64,000 nt of DNA from Clostridia bacterium (GCA_017431005.1 JAFRLY010000046.1:53553-117552), one strand, 5' to 3'. Shown: positions 24,950-34,135, numbered from the stretch's first letter. Numbers and translations: made by a program. The notes: generated by a model from the sequence alone, not told the origin.

Positions 24950-25963
24950 GTGGCAAGTATCCGCGATGTCGCACGCATGGCCCAGGTTTCTCCGGCGACC
25001 GTATCCCGCATTCTGAACAACAACCAGACATATAAAACAACCGACGAAACACGCAGAAACGTGCTCCGGGCTGTGGCGGAGCTGGGCTACAAGCCGCTGG
25101 TCAAAAAAGCGGTTCAGGTTACTCCGGCTGCATCGGACCGGCAGTTTTCCGTCGGCTGCCTGCTGGCCTCCACCAAAGGCAAATACAGCGATCCCTTCTA
25201 TCTTTCCATCCTCAGCAGCATCGAGCAGGAGCTGGCGAAGCATAACGGCGCAGTCACGATGGTGCATACCGAGGAGGAGCTGGAAAACAGCGCGGTGCTG
25301 AACCGGCTGCTCGACGCCAGGCTGGACGGGCTGGTCATGATGCGCCCCCTGGCAGAGCCGCTCTTTGATCTGCTTCATTCCCGCATTCCGCATATCGTCG
25401 GCATCGACACCGGCCATATGCCCATCGACAACGTGGAATACGACCATCTGCGCGTCAGCCGGATGGCCGTTGAATACCTATATCAGAAGGGCCACCGCCG
25501 GATCGGTTACATCGGCGGCGGCGTGGGCAGCATGCCGATGAGCCGCTGCCGCCGTTTCCGCAGCTACAAGGAAACGATGACGGATCTCGGACTGGAAATC
25601 CGGCCGGAATGGGTGCTGGACTGCCAGTGGGACGACCATCTGTGCATGAAGCTGGTGGAGCAGACGCATAAAACTGTCGGCCTCCCCACCGCCTTCTACG
25701 GCTCCAGCGATCTGATGGCCATGGCCGCGCTGCGTGCCCTTTATCAGCTGGGAATCCGGGTGCCGGAGCAGGTGGCTGTCATCGGCATGAGCAATATCGA
25801 AATGAGCCAATACGCATATCCTCCCCTGACTACGATCGACGTTCCCACCGAAGAGATGGGTATTACAGCCGCCCGGGTCATGGCGGAGCGGGTCCACGGG
25901 GATACCACTCTCCCGAAGCGGATCCTGCTGCCTTCCACGCTGATCGAGCGAAGTTCTGTGTAA
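24950..25963 (+). CDS. LacI-family transcriptional regulator
   Basis: This 337-residue repressor-type protein opens with the classic LacI DNA-binding head ASIRDVARMAQVSPATVSRI, followed by the hinge region LGYKPL. A periplasmic-binding-like sensor follows, including HRRIGYIGGG and the late VAVIGMSNIEMSQYAYPPLT strand typical of the family. The start is GTG, with AGAGGAG upstream. It diverges from the Gfo/LplABC operon, and operator-like repeats lie between them. It therefore most likely represses that operon until the imported sugar or a breakdown product binds. Confidence 0.93.
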   Translation: MASIRDVARMAQVSPATVSRILNNNQTYKTTDETRRNVLRAVAELGYKPLVKKAVQVTPAASDRQFSVGCLLASTKGKYSDPFYLSILSSIEQELAKHNGAVTMVHTEEELENSAVLNRLLDARLDGLVMMRPLAEPLFDLLHSRIPHIVGIDTGHMPIDNVEYDHLRVSRMAVEYLYQKGHRRIGYIGGGVGSMPMSRCRRFRSYKETMTDLGLEIRPEWVLDCQWDDHLCMKLVEQTHKTVGLPTAFYGSSDLMAMAALRALYQLGIRVPEQVAVIGMSNIEMSQYAYPPLTTIDVPTEEMGITAARVMAERVHGDTTLPKRILLPSTLIERSSV

Positions 25964-25970
25964 AGCAAGG

Positions 25971-26006
25971 AAGCCGGGGGACTTCGCGTCCTCCGGCTTT
26001 TTCTTT
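25971..26006 (+). terminator. Terminator of the LacI-family gene
   Basis: AAGCCGGGGGAC (25971-25982) pairs with GTCCTCCGGCTT (one G-T pair) around a TTCGC-type loop, followed by a T run. It starts 8 bases after the stop codon. Confidence 0.88.
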
Positions 26007-26013
26007 TTTCCGG

Positions 26014-26874
26014 TTATTCAAACATTTTTTTCAGGTTCAGCGCCGCCTGCTTGACGGCGTTTTTCTTTTTGCCCTCCGCAACTAGCGCCTCCTGGGCTTC
26101 ACGCAGGGACATGCCGTTCCGCATCCGGTCCGTCAGGCGGGCTTCCAGGGAAAGCTCCGCTTCTGAAGCCGTTTTTTCCGGCTCCTGCAGAGGCACAATG
26201 TGCAGATCTGCCACGACGCAGTACTCTCCCTTTTCTGCCTTCTCATCTGCCTTCATGTCGGATAGCACTTCGGCAGGCGTACCATAGCGGTTTTTCTCGT
26301 GCAGCTTTGTCAGATCGCAGCAAACCGTCAGCCGGGCCTGCGGCATAATCTCTTCCATGGCTTCCAGCAGGTCCGCCACGCGGAAGGGAGATTCATGAAT
26401 CACCGCCACCCGCGGCCCACCGCAGATCTGCCGCAGCTTTTCCCGCAGATCCTTCTTTTCCCGGGGCAGAAAGCCGTAAAAGGCAAATTCCCGGGCGTCC
26501 GCTCCGCTGACGGAGACGGCCGCGATGCCTGCGCAGCACCCCGGCACCGGAACAACTTCCACGCCCCGGTCCAGGCAGGCTTTCACCAGTTCGTTTCCGG
26601 GGTCGGAGATGCAAGGGGTACCCGCGTCAGTGGTCAGCGCCGCTGTAAGGTTTTCCTCCGCGATCTGCTCTGCGATGCGGAGTCCCTTGGACTCCTCATT
26701 GTGCCGGTGGCAGCTGGTCATTCGGGTATGGATGTCAAAAACCTGGCAGAGCTTCATCGTGACCCGGGTATCCTCCGCCACGATCAGGTCCGCCTGCCGC
26801 AGGGTTTCAATGCCCCGGGGCGAAAAATCCTGCAGGTTTCCGATGGGCGTCGCCACCACATATAGCTTAGCCAT
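26014..26874 (-). CDS. rsmI: 16S rRNA (cytidine-1402-2'-O)-methyltransferase
   Basis: This 286-residue SAM-dependent enzyme adds the 2'-O-methyl group to C1402 in the decoding region of 16S rRNA. It shows the family's opening LYVVATPIGNLQDFSPR and the conserved blocks ADLIVAEDTR, ALTTDAGTPCISDPG and FYGFLP, matching the tetrapyrrole-methylase fold. The ATG at 26874 is preferred to 26880 because GGAGG then lies 9 bases away. The start lies inside the end of rsmH (8-base overlap), so the two are translationally coupled. A basic C-terminal tail (KKKNAVKQAALNLKKMF) is also typical. Confidence 0.96.
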   Translation of the reverse strand: MAKLYVVATPIGNLQDFSPRGIETLRQADLIVAEDTRVTMKLCQVFDIHTRMTSCHRHNEESKGLRIAEQIAEENLTAALTTDAGTPCISDPGNELVKACLDRGVEVVPVPGCCAGIAAVSVSGADAREFAFYGFLPREKKDLREKLRQICGGPRVAVIHESPFRVADLLEAMEEIMPQARLTVCCDLTKLHEKNRYGTPAEVLSDMKADEKAEKGEYCVVADLHIVPLQEPEKTASEAELSLEARLTDRMRNGMSLREAQEALVAEGKKKNAVKQAALNLKKMFE

Positions 26875-27829
26875 TCCCATTCTCCTCCGGCCGGCCCAGT
26901 CTCTCCGCCACCCGCAGCTTGGCGCTCCGGGCCCGGGGATTCCGTTCCACTTCGTCCTCAGACGGCTTTACCGCGCCGCCGGCCAGCACCTTCGCTGCCG
27001 GCTTCCTGCCGCAGGTGCAGATCGGCGCCTTCGGCGGACAGATGCAGGGATTCTCCAGGGTTTTGAAGCATCGCTTGACGATCCTGTCCTCCAGGGAATG
27101 GAAAGTGATCACGCAGAGCCTGCCGCCGGGCTTCAGGCAGGCCATCAGGTCCTTCAGCGCCTGCTCCAGCGGATCCAGCTCATCGTTCACGGCAATCCGC
27201 ACCGCCTGGAAGGTTCGCCGGGCAGGATGCCCTTCCTCCTTCATACGGACAGCCTTCGGGATCGCCGCGTCCACCGCGCGCACCAGATCAAAGGTGGTCA
27301 GCAGCGGATGCTCCGCCCGGTGCTCACAGATGATCCGCGCGATCCGGGCCGCCCATTTCTCCTCGCCGTATTCCCGGATGATCCGGGCGATTTCCGTCTC
27401 CGGCTCCGTGTTCAGCAGTTCAGCCGCCGTCCTGCCCCTGGTCTGATCCATGCGCATATCCAGGGGTGCATCTTCATGATAGCTGAAGCCGCGCTCCGGC
27501 GTATCCAGCTGGGGACTGGAAACGCCCAGGTCCAGCAGCGCACCGTCCAGCTTCTCCGCGCCCGCCTCCCGCAGCAGCGCGGCGGCGTCGTGAAAATTCC
27601 CGGAAAGCGCATGAAAGCCGGGGAACCGCGCAAGCCGTTCCCCGGCGGCATGAATCGCGTTCATGTCCCGGTCTATGCCGTACAGGGATGCCGTTCCCCC
27701 GGAGGCAGCCAGAATCGCTTCGCTGTGTCCGCCGCCTCCCAGGGTGCCGTCGCAGTATACCCCGCTGGGTTTTACATTCATCCATTCCAGCACTTCGCGC
27801 AGAAGCACCGGTTCATGCTGAAAGCTCAT
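26867..27829 (-). CDS. rsmH: 16S rRNA (cytosine-1402-N4)-methyltransferase
   Basis: This 320-residue SAM-dependent methyltransferase (formerly MraW) methylates N4 of C1402 in 16S rRNA. The start HEPVLLREVLEWMNVKPSG and the SAM-binding loop DGTLGGGGHSEAIL are diagnostic, as are LDLGVSSPQLD and the late VITFHSLEDRIVK. Length matches the family. It usually sits in the dcw cell-division cluster next to mraZ and ftsL, but here it is next to valS upstream and rsmI downstream. AAGGAAGGG lies shortly before the ATG. The valS-rsmH gap is 31 bases without a terminator, so valS-rsmH-rsmI is probably one transcript. Confidence 0.97.
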   Translation of the reverse strand: MSFQHEPVLLREVLEWMNVKPSGVYCDGTLGGGGHSEAILAASGGTASLYGIDRDMNAIHAAGERLARFPGFHALSGNFHDAAALLREAGAEKLDGALLDLGVSSPQLDTPERGFSYHEDAPLDMRMDQTRGRTAAELLNTEPETEIARIIREYGEEKWAARIARIICEHRAEHPLLTTFDLVRAVDAAIPKAVRMKEEGHPARRTFQAVRIAVNDELDPLEQALKDLMACLKPGGRLCVITFHSLEDRIVKRCFKTLENPCICPPKAPICTCGRKPAAKVLAGGAVKPSEDEVERNPRARSAKLRVAERLGRPEENGNG

Positions 27830-27860
27830 AGCCCTTCCTTATATACCGTTGTTGTCCGGA

Positions 27861-30518
27861 TTACAGCCCTTCCTTCAGCTCGGCGATCCGGTTTTCCAGC
27901 GCCGCGGCCTTGGCCTCGTTGGCCTCCAGCTTTTCCTTTTCCTGGGCCACCAGCTGCGCCGGCGCCTTGGCGACGAAGCCGGGATTGCTCAGCTTGCCGC
28001 GGGCACGCTCCGCTTCCCTGTGCAGGTTATCCAGCTCCTTCTGCAGCCGGGCGATCTCCTTTTCGAAGTCCACCAGGTCGCCCAGGGGGATAAACAGCTC
28101 GCCCGCCGCAATGACCGCGGAGACGTTCTTCCCGCTCACAGCGTTGCGGTCCGTGATGATTTCCACGCTTTCCGCGCCTGCCAGCTTTTTGAAATATCCT
28201 TCGCCGCCGCGCAGGGTATCGCTCCAGCCCTCCGCCGGAACCAGCATCAGCCGGGTCCGTCTGGACGGAGCCACGTTCATCTCACTCCGCAGGTTGCGGA
28301 TGGAGCGGATGATCTCCATGATGCCCTGCATCCGCTTCTCCTCTTCGGGGAAGTCGTATTCCGCTTTCGCTTCCGGCCACCGCTGCAGCATCAGGAAGCC
28401 TTCGCTGCCGGGCAGATACTTATACACCTGCTCCGTCAGGAACGGCATGAAGGGATGCAGCAGCTTCAGCAGGTTCTCCAGCACATACAGGAGTACTGCC
28501 TTCACAGTTTCCTTGCTCTCCCCTTCCTCGCCCAGCAGCCGGCTCTTGCTCAGCTCGATATACCAGTCGCAGAACTCGCTCCAGGCAAAATCGTAGATCT
28601 TCGTGGCCGCCAGACCGAAGTCCCCGTCCTCCATATGCTCGGACACGGAGCGCACAGCCTCCTGCAGCCGGGTCAGAATCCACTTGTCCGCGATCTCCAG
28701 CTTCGTCGTCTCAAAGGCCTTCCGCTCCGTAACGTTCATCAGCACGAAGCGGCTGGCATTCCACACCTTGTTCGCGAAGTTCCGGGCGGATTCCACCTTG
28801 TCGCGGCTGTAGCGGGTATCGTTGCCGGGGCTGACGCCCATCACAAGGCTGAAGCGCAGCGCGTCGGCACCGTACTCATTGACCACTTCCAGCGGATCCA
28901 CGCCGTTGCCGAGGGATTTGGACATCTTCCGTCCCAGCTCGTCCCGGACAAGGCCGTGAATCAGCACCGTTTCAAAGGGCGTCTCCCCCATGTTCTCGAT
29001 ACCGCTGAAGATCATCCGGGCCACCCAGAAGAAGATGATATCATAGCCGGTGACCAGCATGCTGGTGGGATAGAAGTATTTCAGATCCTCGGTATTATCC
29101 GGCCAGCCCAGGGTGGAGAAGGGCCACAGCGCTGAGGAGAACCAGGTGTCCAGCACGTCCTCATCCTGGTGCAGATGCGCTTTGCCGCACTTCGGGCAAA
29201 CCGTGGGGTCCTCGCGGCTGACAATCATTTCGCCGCAGTCGTCGCAGTACCAGGCGGGAATGCGATGGCCCCACCAGAGCTGCCGGCTGATGCACCAGTC
29301 ACGGATGTTCTCCATCCAGTTGTAATAAATCTTGCTGAAGCGGTCCGGCACAAATTTCGTTTTGCCGTCGCGCACAGCCTGGATCGCCGGCTCCGCCAAA
29401 GGCTTCATTTTCACGAACCACTGCTCGCTCAGCCGGGGCTCCACGGGCGTATTTTCATGACGGTAGCAGAAGCCAACGTTGTGGGTGTAATCCTCCACCT
29501 TCACCAGCAGGCCCAGTTCTTCCAGCTCAGCCACCACACGTTTGCGGCATTCCATGGGATCCATGCCCGCGTAGGCTCCGGCGTTTTCGTTCATGGTGCC
29601 GTCGTCGTTGGTGACAGTGATGATTTCGAGGTTATGCCGCTGCGCGACCTCAAAGTCGTTCGGGTCGTGGGCGGGGGTCATCTTCACCGCACCGGTGCCG
29701 AAGTCCATTTCCACATAATCGTCGGCCACGACCGGAATTTCCCGGTTCATCAGGGGCAGAATGACCTTTTTGCCGACCAGGTCCGTATACCGCTCGTCTG
29801 CGGGGTTCACAGCCACGCCGGTATCGCCCAGCATGGTTTCCGGCCGGGTGGTCGCCACCACGACGCCTTCGCTGCCGTCCGCGCCGGGATAGCGGATATG
29901 CCACAGATGGCTGGCCTGCTCCTTGTAGACCACCTCAGCGTCGCTCAGGGCGCTGCGGCAGGCAGGGCACCAGTTGATCATCCGCTGGCCGCGGTAGATC
30001 AGGCCCTTCTCATACAGGCGCACGAACACCTCGCGCACAGCCCGGCTGCAGCCATCGTCCATCGTGAACCGTTCCCGGCTCCAGTCGCAGCTGACGCCCA
30101 TGCGGCGCTGCTGGTTGACGATGCGGCCGCCGTATTCCTTTTTCCATTGCCAGGCCCGTTCCAGAAATTTTTCCCGGCCCAGGCTCTGCTTGGTCACGCC
30201 TTCCTTCCGCATGGCCTCCACGATTTTCACTTCCGTGGCGATCGCAGCATGATCCGTGCCGGGCAGCCAGAGCGTAGGATCACCCTTCATCCGGTGATAG
30301 CGGACGGGAGCATCCTGCAGCACGCAGTCCATGGCATGGCCCATATGCAGCTGGCCGGTGATGTTGGGCGGCGGCATGACGATGGTGAAGGGTTTCTTCC
30401 CTTCCTCCCGGTGAGCCACAAAGGCGCCGGCCTGCTCCCAGGCCTGGTAGATCTCGTTTTCAATCTCCTGCGGATTAAAGCGGGTCGCCATATCGGCCCC
30501 TGTGATCTTCTTGTCCAT
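27861..30518 (-). CDS. valS: Valine--tRNA ligase
   Basis: This 885-residue class I aminoacyl-tRNA synthetase charges tRNA-Val. It has the HIGH-type motif HMGHA after PPPNITGQL, the editing domain with TTRPETMLGDT, and KMSKSLGNGVDPL for the KMSKS loop. A C-terminal coiled coil (VDFEKEIARLQKELDNLHRE) is the tRNA-binding arm typical of ValRS. The ATG at 30518 is chosen because AGGAGG lies 8 bases upstream; an upstream in-frame start lacks such a site. The gene follows rpmF across a terminator. I found no T-box leader, which is notable for a Bacillota synthetase. Confidence 0.97.
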   Translation of the reverse strand: MDKKITGADMATRFNPQEIENEIYQAWEQAGAFVAHREEGKKPFTIVMPPPNITGQLHMGHAMDCVLQDAPVRYHRMKGDPTLWLPGTDHAAIATEVKIVEAMRKEGVTKQSLGREKFLERAWQWKKEYGGRIVNQQRRMGVSCDWSRERFTMDDGCSRAVREVFVRLYEKGLIYRGQRMINWCPACRSALSDAEVVYKEQASHLWHIRYPGADGSEGVVVATTRPETMLGDTGVAVNPADERYTDLVGKKVILPLMNREIPVVADDYVEMDFGTGAVKMTPAHDPNDFEVAQRHNLEIITVTNDDGTMNENAGAYAGMDPMECRKRVVAELEELGLLVKVEDYTHNVGFCYRHENTPVEPRLSEQWFVKMKPLAEPAIQAVRDGKTKFVPDRFSKIYYNWMENIRDWCISRQLWWGHRIPAWYCDDCGEMIVSREDPTVCPKCGKAHLHQDEDVLDTWFSSALWPFSTLGWPDNTEDLKYFYPTSMLVTGYDIIFFWVARMIFSGIENMGETPFETVLIHGLVRDELGRKMSKSLGNGVDPLEVVNEYGADALRFSLVMGVSPGNDTRYSRDKVESARNFANKVWNASRFVLMNVTERKAFETTKLEIADKWILTRLQEAVRSVSEHMEDGDFGLAATKIYDFAWSEFCDWYIELSKSRLLGEEGESKETVKAVLLYVLENLLKLLHPFMPFLTEQVYKYLPGSEGFLMLQRWPEAKAEYDFPEEEKRMQGIMEIIRSIRNLRSEMNVAPSRRTRLMLVPAEGWSDTLRGGEGYFKKLAGAESVEIITDRNAVSGKNVSAVIAAGELFIPLGDLVDFEKEIARLQKELDNLHREAERARGKLSNPGFVAKAPAQLVAQEKEKLEANEAKAAALENRIAELKEGL

Positions 30519-30560
30519 TCTGGTTTCCTCCTGTAGTCCGGTCAGTGCGTGCAATGCGAA

Positions 30561-30597
30561 AAACCGAAAACAACTCCGCCCGGAAGGACGGAGTTGT
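30561..30597 (-). terminator. Terminator between rpmF and valS
   Basis: On the minus strand ACAACTCCG (30597-30589) pairs with CGGAGTTGT (30578-30570), followed by TTTCGGTTTTT. It lies about 34 bases after the rpmF stop. It could end the DUF177-rpmF transcript or attenuate read-through into valS. Confidence 0.8.
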
Positions 30598-30630
30598 CAA
30601 AAACCCTTTGTGTCAAAAAGCAGTCGACAA

Positions 30631-30822
30631 TTAAGCGTCCTTCTTTTCGTCCTTGTTGACGACCTGGACGCCGTTATAATAACCGCAGTTCTTGCACACA
30701 TGATGCGACAGCATCATCTTATGGCACTGGGGGCATTCAGCGATCGAAGGCGCAGTCAGCTTCCAGTTGGCACGGCGGCTGTGCTTACGAGCTTTGGAAA
30801 TTTTTCCTTTCGGCAGAGCCAT
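30631..30822 (-). CDS. rpmF: 50S ribosomal protein L32
   Basis: This 63-residue protein is a structural component of the large ribosomal subunit. The opening ALPKGKISKARKHSRRANW and the zinc-binding pairs CPQC and CKNC are typical of bacterial L32 of the zinc-binding type. The ATG at 30822 is preferred to an upstream GTG because GGAGG lies 7 bases before it. It directly follows the DUF177 gene (2 bases), the arrangement seen in very many bacteria. Confidence 0.97.
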   Translation of the reverse strand: MALPKGKISKARKHSRRANWKLTAPSIAECPQCHKMMLSHHVCKNCGYYNGVQVVNKDEKKDA

Positions 30823-30824
30823 GT

Positions 30825-31316
30825 TCACACCTCCTCATTGTTATCAAGCAATTGTCGCAACCCGGCAAACGGATATTGAATGCCCGGTTCCGCGGGTGCA
30901 ACATCCGGGTCCCTGTATTCAAAGCCCGGGCAATCCTCCCTGCAAAGGAAACGGATCGGCAGAGCCATGACGGCGTATGACATCACCAGTTTGTCCAGAT
31001 CGACCTCATGCCCGTCGTAGGCAAAGATCTCATCATCCTCAGGATCGCCGCCCCGCAGGAACGTTTCATCGAAATCGTTTCCCACCTTTGCCTGAGCATC
31101 TGCCAGGCAGTTGGCGCAGGGGGCATGGGCAATGGTTTCCAGCTGACCCTTCACCGAAATGTTTCCATCTTCATCCGCCATGTATACGCCGGAAACCTGA
31201 CAATCGTCAATGCGCACCGTCTGGCCGCCGATTTCCTGATCCGCAATGGCCTGCAGACCGGAGAACACGTATTCCTGACCGGGATGGGATAAAGCCTCTG
31301 TGACGTTCAGCTTCAT
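30825..31316 (-). CDS. DUF177/YceD-family protein
   Basis: This 163-residue protein belongs to the YceD (DUF177) family, which almost always precedes rpmF and has been linked to 23S rRNA accumulation in plants and bacteria. The four cysteines in CANC (near residue 93) and LCREDCPG (near residue 125) form the family's probable metal site. GAGGTGAGG precedes the ATG. A near-perfect promoter lies 29 bases upstream of the start codon, so it heads the DUF177-rpmF transcript. Confidence 0.92.
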   Translation of the reverse strand: MKLNVTEALSHPGQEYVFSGLQAIADQEIGGQTVRIDDCQVSGVYMADEDGNISVKGQLETIAHAPCANCLADAQAKVGNDFDETFLRGGDPEDDEIFAYDGHEVDLDKLVMSYAVMALPIRFLCREDCPGFEYRDPDVAPAEPGIQYPFAGLRQLLDNNEEV

Positions 31317-31344
31317 GTCCTCACCTCAAAAGTGACCATTTGGT

Positions 31345-31373
31345 ATTATATCAACTGTCAAATTTCTTGTCAA
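31345..31373 (-). promoter_or_regulatory. Consensus sigma-70 promoter of DUF177-rpmF
   Basis: On the minus strand a perfect TTGACA (31373-31368) and a perfect TATAAT (31350-31345) are separated by exactly 17 bases, just before the DUF177 gene. This fits a strongly expressed ribosomal protein gene. Confidence 0.92.
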
Positions 31374-31427
31374 CAAAAAAATATAATTGCCGGAGGGGTT
31401 CCGAAGGGCTGTCTGCAAGCCCTCCGG
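31372..31427 (-). terminator. Probable ackA terminator
   Basis: CCGGAGGG (31427-31420 on the minus strand) can pair with CCCTCCGG (31397-31390), and a nested hairpin is possible within. A T-rich stretch with seven T in a row follows and overlaps the -35 box of the next promoter. Confidence 0.55.
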
Positions 31428-31450
31428 AAGCGCCTTTGGAACAGTCCTGA

Positions 31451-32689
31451 TTACAGATCCCGAACCTTGCCTACGGTAACCAGATCCAGTGTGTCGCGGG
31501 CGATCATGATTTCCTCGTTGGTCGGAATGACGCAGACCGTAACCTTGCTGTCGTCGCTGGAGATAACGGCTTCGCTGCGGGTTTTGTTCTTCTCCGGATC
31601 GATCTTCGCTCCCATGAATTCCAGGCCGTCGATCACGGCCGCGCGCAGGGCCGCGTTGTTCTCTCCGATGCCGGCGGTGAAGCAGATGATATCCACGCCG
31701 CCCATGGCCGCCGCGTAGGAGCCGATATACTTCTTGATGCCGTACACCAGCATTTCCTGCGCCAGCTTCGCGTTGGGATCACCGGCTTCAGACAGGGCGT
31801 CGATATCCCGGCAGTCGCTGCTCTTGCCGCTGATTCCCAGCAGGCCGCTCTTCTTGTTCATGATGGTCAGCACTTCATCCACGCTGATCGGATGGCCCAC
31901 AGGGGTGCCGTCGTCATTCAGGGGATTATTGGCGATAAACTGCACGACAGCGGGATCGCAGCTGCCGCAGCGGGTGCCCATCAGCAGGCCTTCCAGAGGC
32001 GTCAGACCCATGGAGGTGTCCTGGCACTTGCCGTCCTTCACCGCGCTGAGAGAGGAGCCGTTGCCCAGGTGGCAGATGATGATCTTTTTACCCACGGGGC
32101 TGATGCCTAGGAACTGGCATACCCGCTGGCTCACATAGCGGTGGCTGGTGCCGTGGAAGCCGTAGCGGCGCACATGCAGCTTTTCCTCATACATTTTGGG
32201 GACGCCGTACATATAGGCCTTCGGCGGCATGGTCTGATGGAACGCGGTGTCGAAAACGGCAACCTGAGGCGTTCCCTTCATGACCTTTTCACAGGCCTCG
32301 ATGCCCATCAGGTTGGCGGGATTGTGCAGCGGTCCCAGGGGGAAGCAGTCACGGATCGCCTGCTTCGCGGCGTCGTTGACGATGACGGAGGCGGTAAACG
32401 CGCTGCCGCCGTGCAGCACCCGGTGACCCACGGCGCCGATTTCGTCGGTGCTTTTGATCACGCCGAATTCCGGATCCTGCAGGATCTTCAGCATCAGCTG
32501 GGCCGCGGCTTCGTGATCCGGAATCGCCTCAACGATCTCGGTCTTCTTTTCGCCGGCGCTGTGCTTCAGCTTGCTGCCCTCAATGCCGATCCGCTCCACC
32601 AGGCCCTTGGCCAGTTCCTTTTCACCGTCCATATCAATCAGCTGATACTTCAGAGAGGAAGAACCCGCGTTAACCACCAGAATTTTCAT
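31451..32689 (-). CDS. ackA: Acetate kinase
   Basis: This 412-residue enzyme makes ATP and acetate from acetyl phosphate, the main energy-yielding end step of anaerobic fermentation. It shows the N-terminal phosphate-binding motif VVNAGSSSLKYQL, the substrate loop VGHRVLHGG, and the active-site region VFDTAFHQTMPP with the conserved histidine in FHGTSHRYV. GGVDIICFTAGIGEN is the C-terminal ATP-site motif. AAGGAG lies 10 bases before the ATG. The phosphotransacetylase gene that often accompanies it is not here. The ackA-DUF177-rpmF order is common in Clostridia. Confidence 0.97.
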   Translation of the reverse strand: MKILVVNAGSSSLKYQLIDMDGEKELAKGLVERIGIEGSKLKHSAGEKKTEIVEAIPDHEAAAQLMLKILQDPEFGVIKSTDEIGAVGHRVLHGGSAFTASVIVNDAAKQAIRDCFPLGPLHNPANLMGIEACEKVMKGTPQVAVFDTAFHQTMPPKAYMYGVPKMYEEKLHVRRYGFHGTSHRYVSQRVCQFLGISPVGKKIIICHLGNGSSLSAVKDGKCQDTSMGLTPLEGLLMGTRCGSCDPAVVQFIANNPLNDDGTPVGHPISVDEVLTIMNKKSGLLGISGKSSDCRDIDALSEAGDPNAKLAQEMLVYGIKKYIGSYAAAMGGVDIICFTAGIGENNAALRAAVIDGLEFMGAKIDPEKNKTRSEAVISSDDSKVTVCVIPTNEEIMIARDTLDLVTVGKVRDL

Positions 32690-32720
32690 GATTGCATTTC
32701 TCCTTTATTTGATTTGTTCC

Positions 32721-32749
32721 ATTATACAGGATTTTGCCGGAATTGAAAA
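32721..32749 (-). promoter_or_regulatory. Candidate promoter of ackA
   Basis: On the minus strand TTTTCA (32749-32744) and a perfect TATAAT (32726-32721) are 17 bases apart, in the gap after the FAD oxidoreductase gene and 32 bases before the ackA start codon. The -35 box is weak. Confidence 0.55.
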
Positions 32750-32752
32750 GGC

Positions 32753-34129
32753 TTACTGCTTCAATAAAATCTGCCTGGCCACGTGGACGCCGCTGGCGCT
32801 GGCATGGCTGAGGCTGTGGGTCACGCCGCTGCCGTCGCCGATGATATACAGGCCTTCATAAGCCGTTTCCAGATTTTCGTCGAGCTCCACTTCCATGTTG
32901 TAGAACTTAACCTCCACGCCGTAAAGCAGCGTATCGTCGTTCGCAGTGCCGGGAGCGATCCTGTCCAGCGCGTGGATCATTTCGATAATCCCGTCCAGAA
33001 TCCGTTTCGGAATCACCAGGCTCAGATCCCCGGGCGTGGCGGACAGGGTCGGGGTCACAAAACTTTCCGCGATGCGTTCCGGCGTGCTGCGCCGTCCCCG
33101 GATCAGATCGCCGAAGCGCTGCACGATGACGCCGCCGCCCAGCATGTTGCTGAGCCGGGCGATGGACTCGCCGTAGCCGTTGGAATCCTTGAATGGTTCC
33201 GAGAAGGTCTTGCTCACCAGCAGCGCGAAGTTCGTGTTGTCTGTGTGGCGTGCCGGATCCTCATAGCTGTGGCCGTTGACGGTCACGATGCCGTTCGTGT
33301 TCTCGCTGACCACAGCGCCCCGGGGATTCATGCAGAAGGTGCGCACCCGGTCCTCGAACTTCTCGGTCCGGTAAACGATCTTGCTTTCGTACAGCTCATC
33401 CGTCAGATGGCTGAAGACCTCCGCCGGCAGCTCCACCCGGACGCCGATGTCGACCCGGTTGCTGCGGGTGGGAATGCCCAGATCCCGGCAGATGCCCTCC
33501 ATCCACTTGCTGCCGCTGCGTCCGACGGAGATCACGCAGTCCCGGGCCGTCACGGTTTCCCCGTTTTCCAGTTCCGCGGCATAGCCGCCCTCCGTCCGCC
33601 GGACAGCCTTTACCGGCGTGCCGAAGAAGAAGTCCACCTTGTCCTTCAGCTCGTTATACAGGTTTTCCAGCACCACGTAATTGATATCCGTTCCCAGATG
33701 GCGCACCTGGGCGTCCAGCAGGTGCAGGCCGTTGCGCATGCACATCTGCTTGATGCCGGTATTGGCAGTGGAATACAGCTTCGTCCCCTCGCCGCCGTGC
33801 GCCATGTTGATCTCGTCCACATAGCGCATCAATTCCAGCGCCTTCTGTTTGCCCACATGCTCATGCAGGCTGCCGCCGAAATCATTGGTGATATTGTATT
33901 TTCCGTCCGAGAAAGCCCCGGCGCCGCCGAAGCCGCTCATAATGGAGCAGGTTTTGCAGCGTACGCAGCTCTTTACCTTATCACCGTCAATGGGGCATTT
34001 CCGCCGGTTCAGGGGATTGCCCAGCTCATACACAGCCACCCGGAGGGGCTTTTCCGCCTTCCGGATCAGCTCATAGGCGGTATAGATGCCGCCCGGGCCC
34101 GCTCCGACAATCAGCACATCATAATTCAT
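32753..34129 (-). CDS. FAD-dependent oxidoreductase (COG2509-type)
   Basis: This 458-residue flavoprotein begins with the dinucleotide-binding motif VLIVGAGPGGIYTAYEL and ends with GLYIIGDGSGVTHSLSHAS, the second FAD-contact motif. A cysteine-rich stretch CVRCKTCSIMSGFGGAG near residue 60 matches the COG2509 group of uncharacterised FAD dehydrogenases. The electron donor and acceptor are not known. It starts 6 bases after the trmO stop and probably shares its transcript. The protein has no transmembrane segment and should be cytosolic. Confidence 0.85.
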   Translation of the reverse strand: MNYDVLIVGAGPGGIYTAYELIRKAEKPLRVAVYELGNPLNRRKCPIDGDKVKSCVRCKTCSIMSGFGGAGAFSDGKYNITNDFGGSLHEHVGKQKALELMRYVDEINMAHGGEGTKLYSTANTGIKQMCMRNGLHLLDAQVRHLGTDINYVVLENLYNELKDKVDFFFGTPVKAVRRTEGGYAAELENGETVTARDCVISVGRSGSKWMEGICRDLGIPTRSNRVDIGVRVELPAEVFSHLTDELYESKIVYRTEKFEDRVRTFCMNPRGAVVSENTNGIVTVNGHSYEDPARHTDNTNFALLVSKTFSEPFKDSNGYGESIARLSNMLGGGVIVQRFGDLIRGRRSTPERIAESFVTPTLSATPGDLSLVIPKRILDGIIEMIHALDRIAPGTANDDTLLYGVEVKFYNMEVELDENLETAYEGLYIIGDGSGVTHSLSHASASGVHVARQILLKQ

Positions 34130-34135
34130 CTTCGT

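Noticed and set aside
30519-30630. A T-box leader before valS
   Set aside because: The gap is only 112 bases and holds one simple terminator hairpin. The conserved T-box sequence and specifier stem are not visible.
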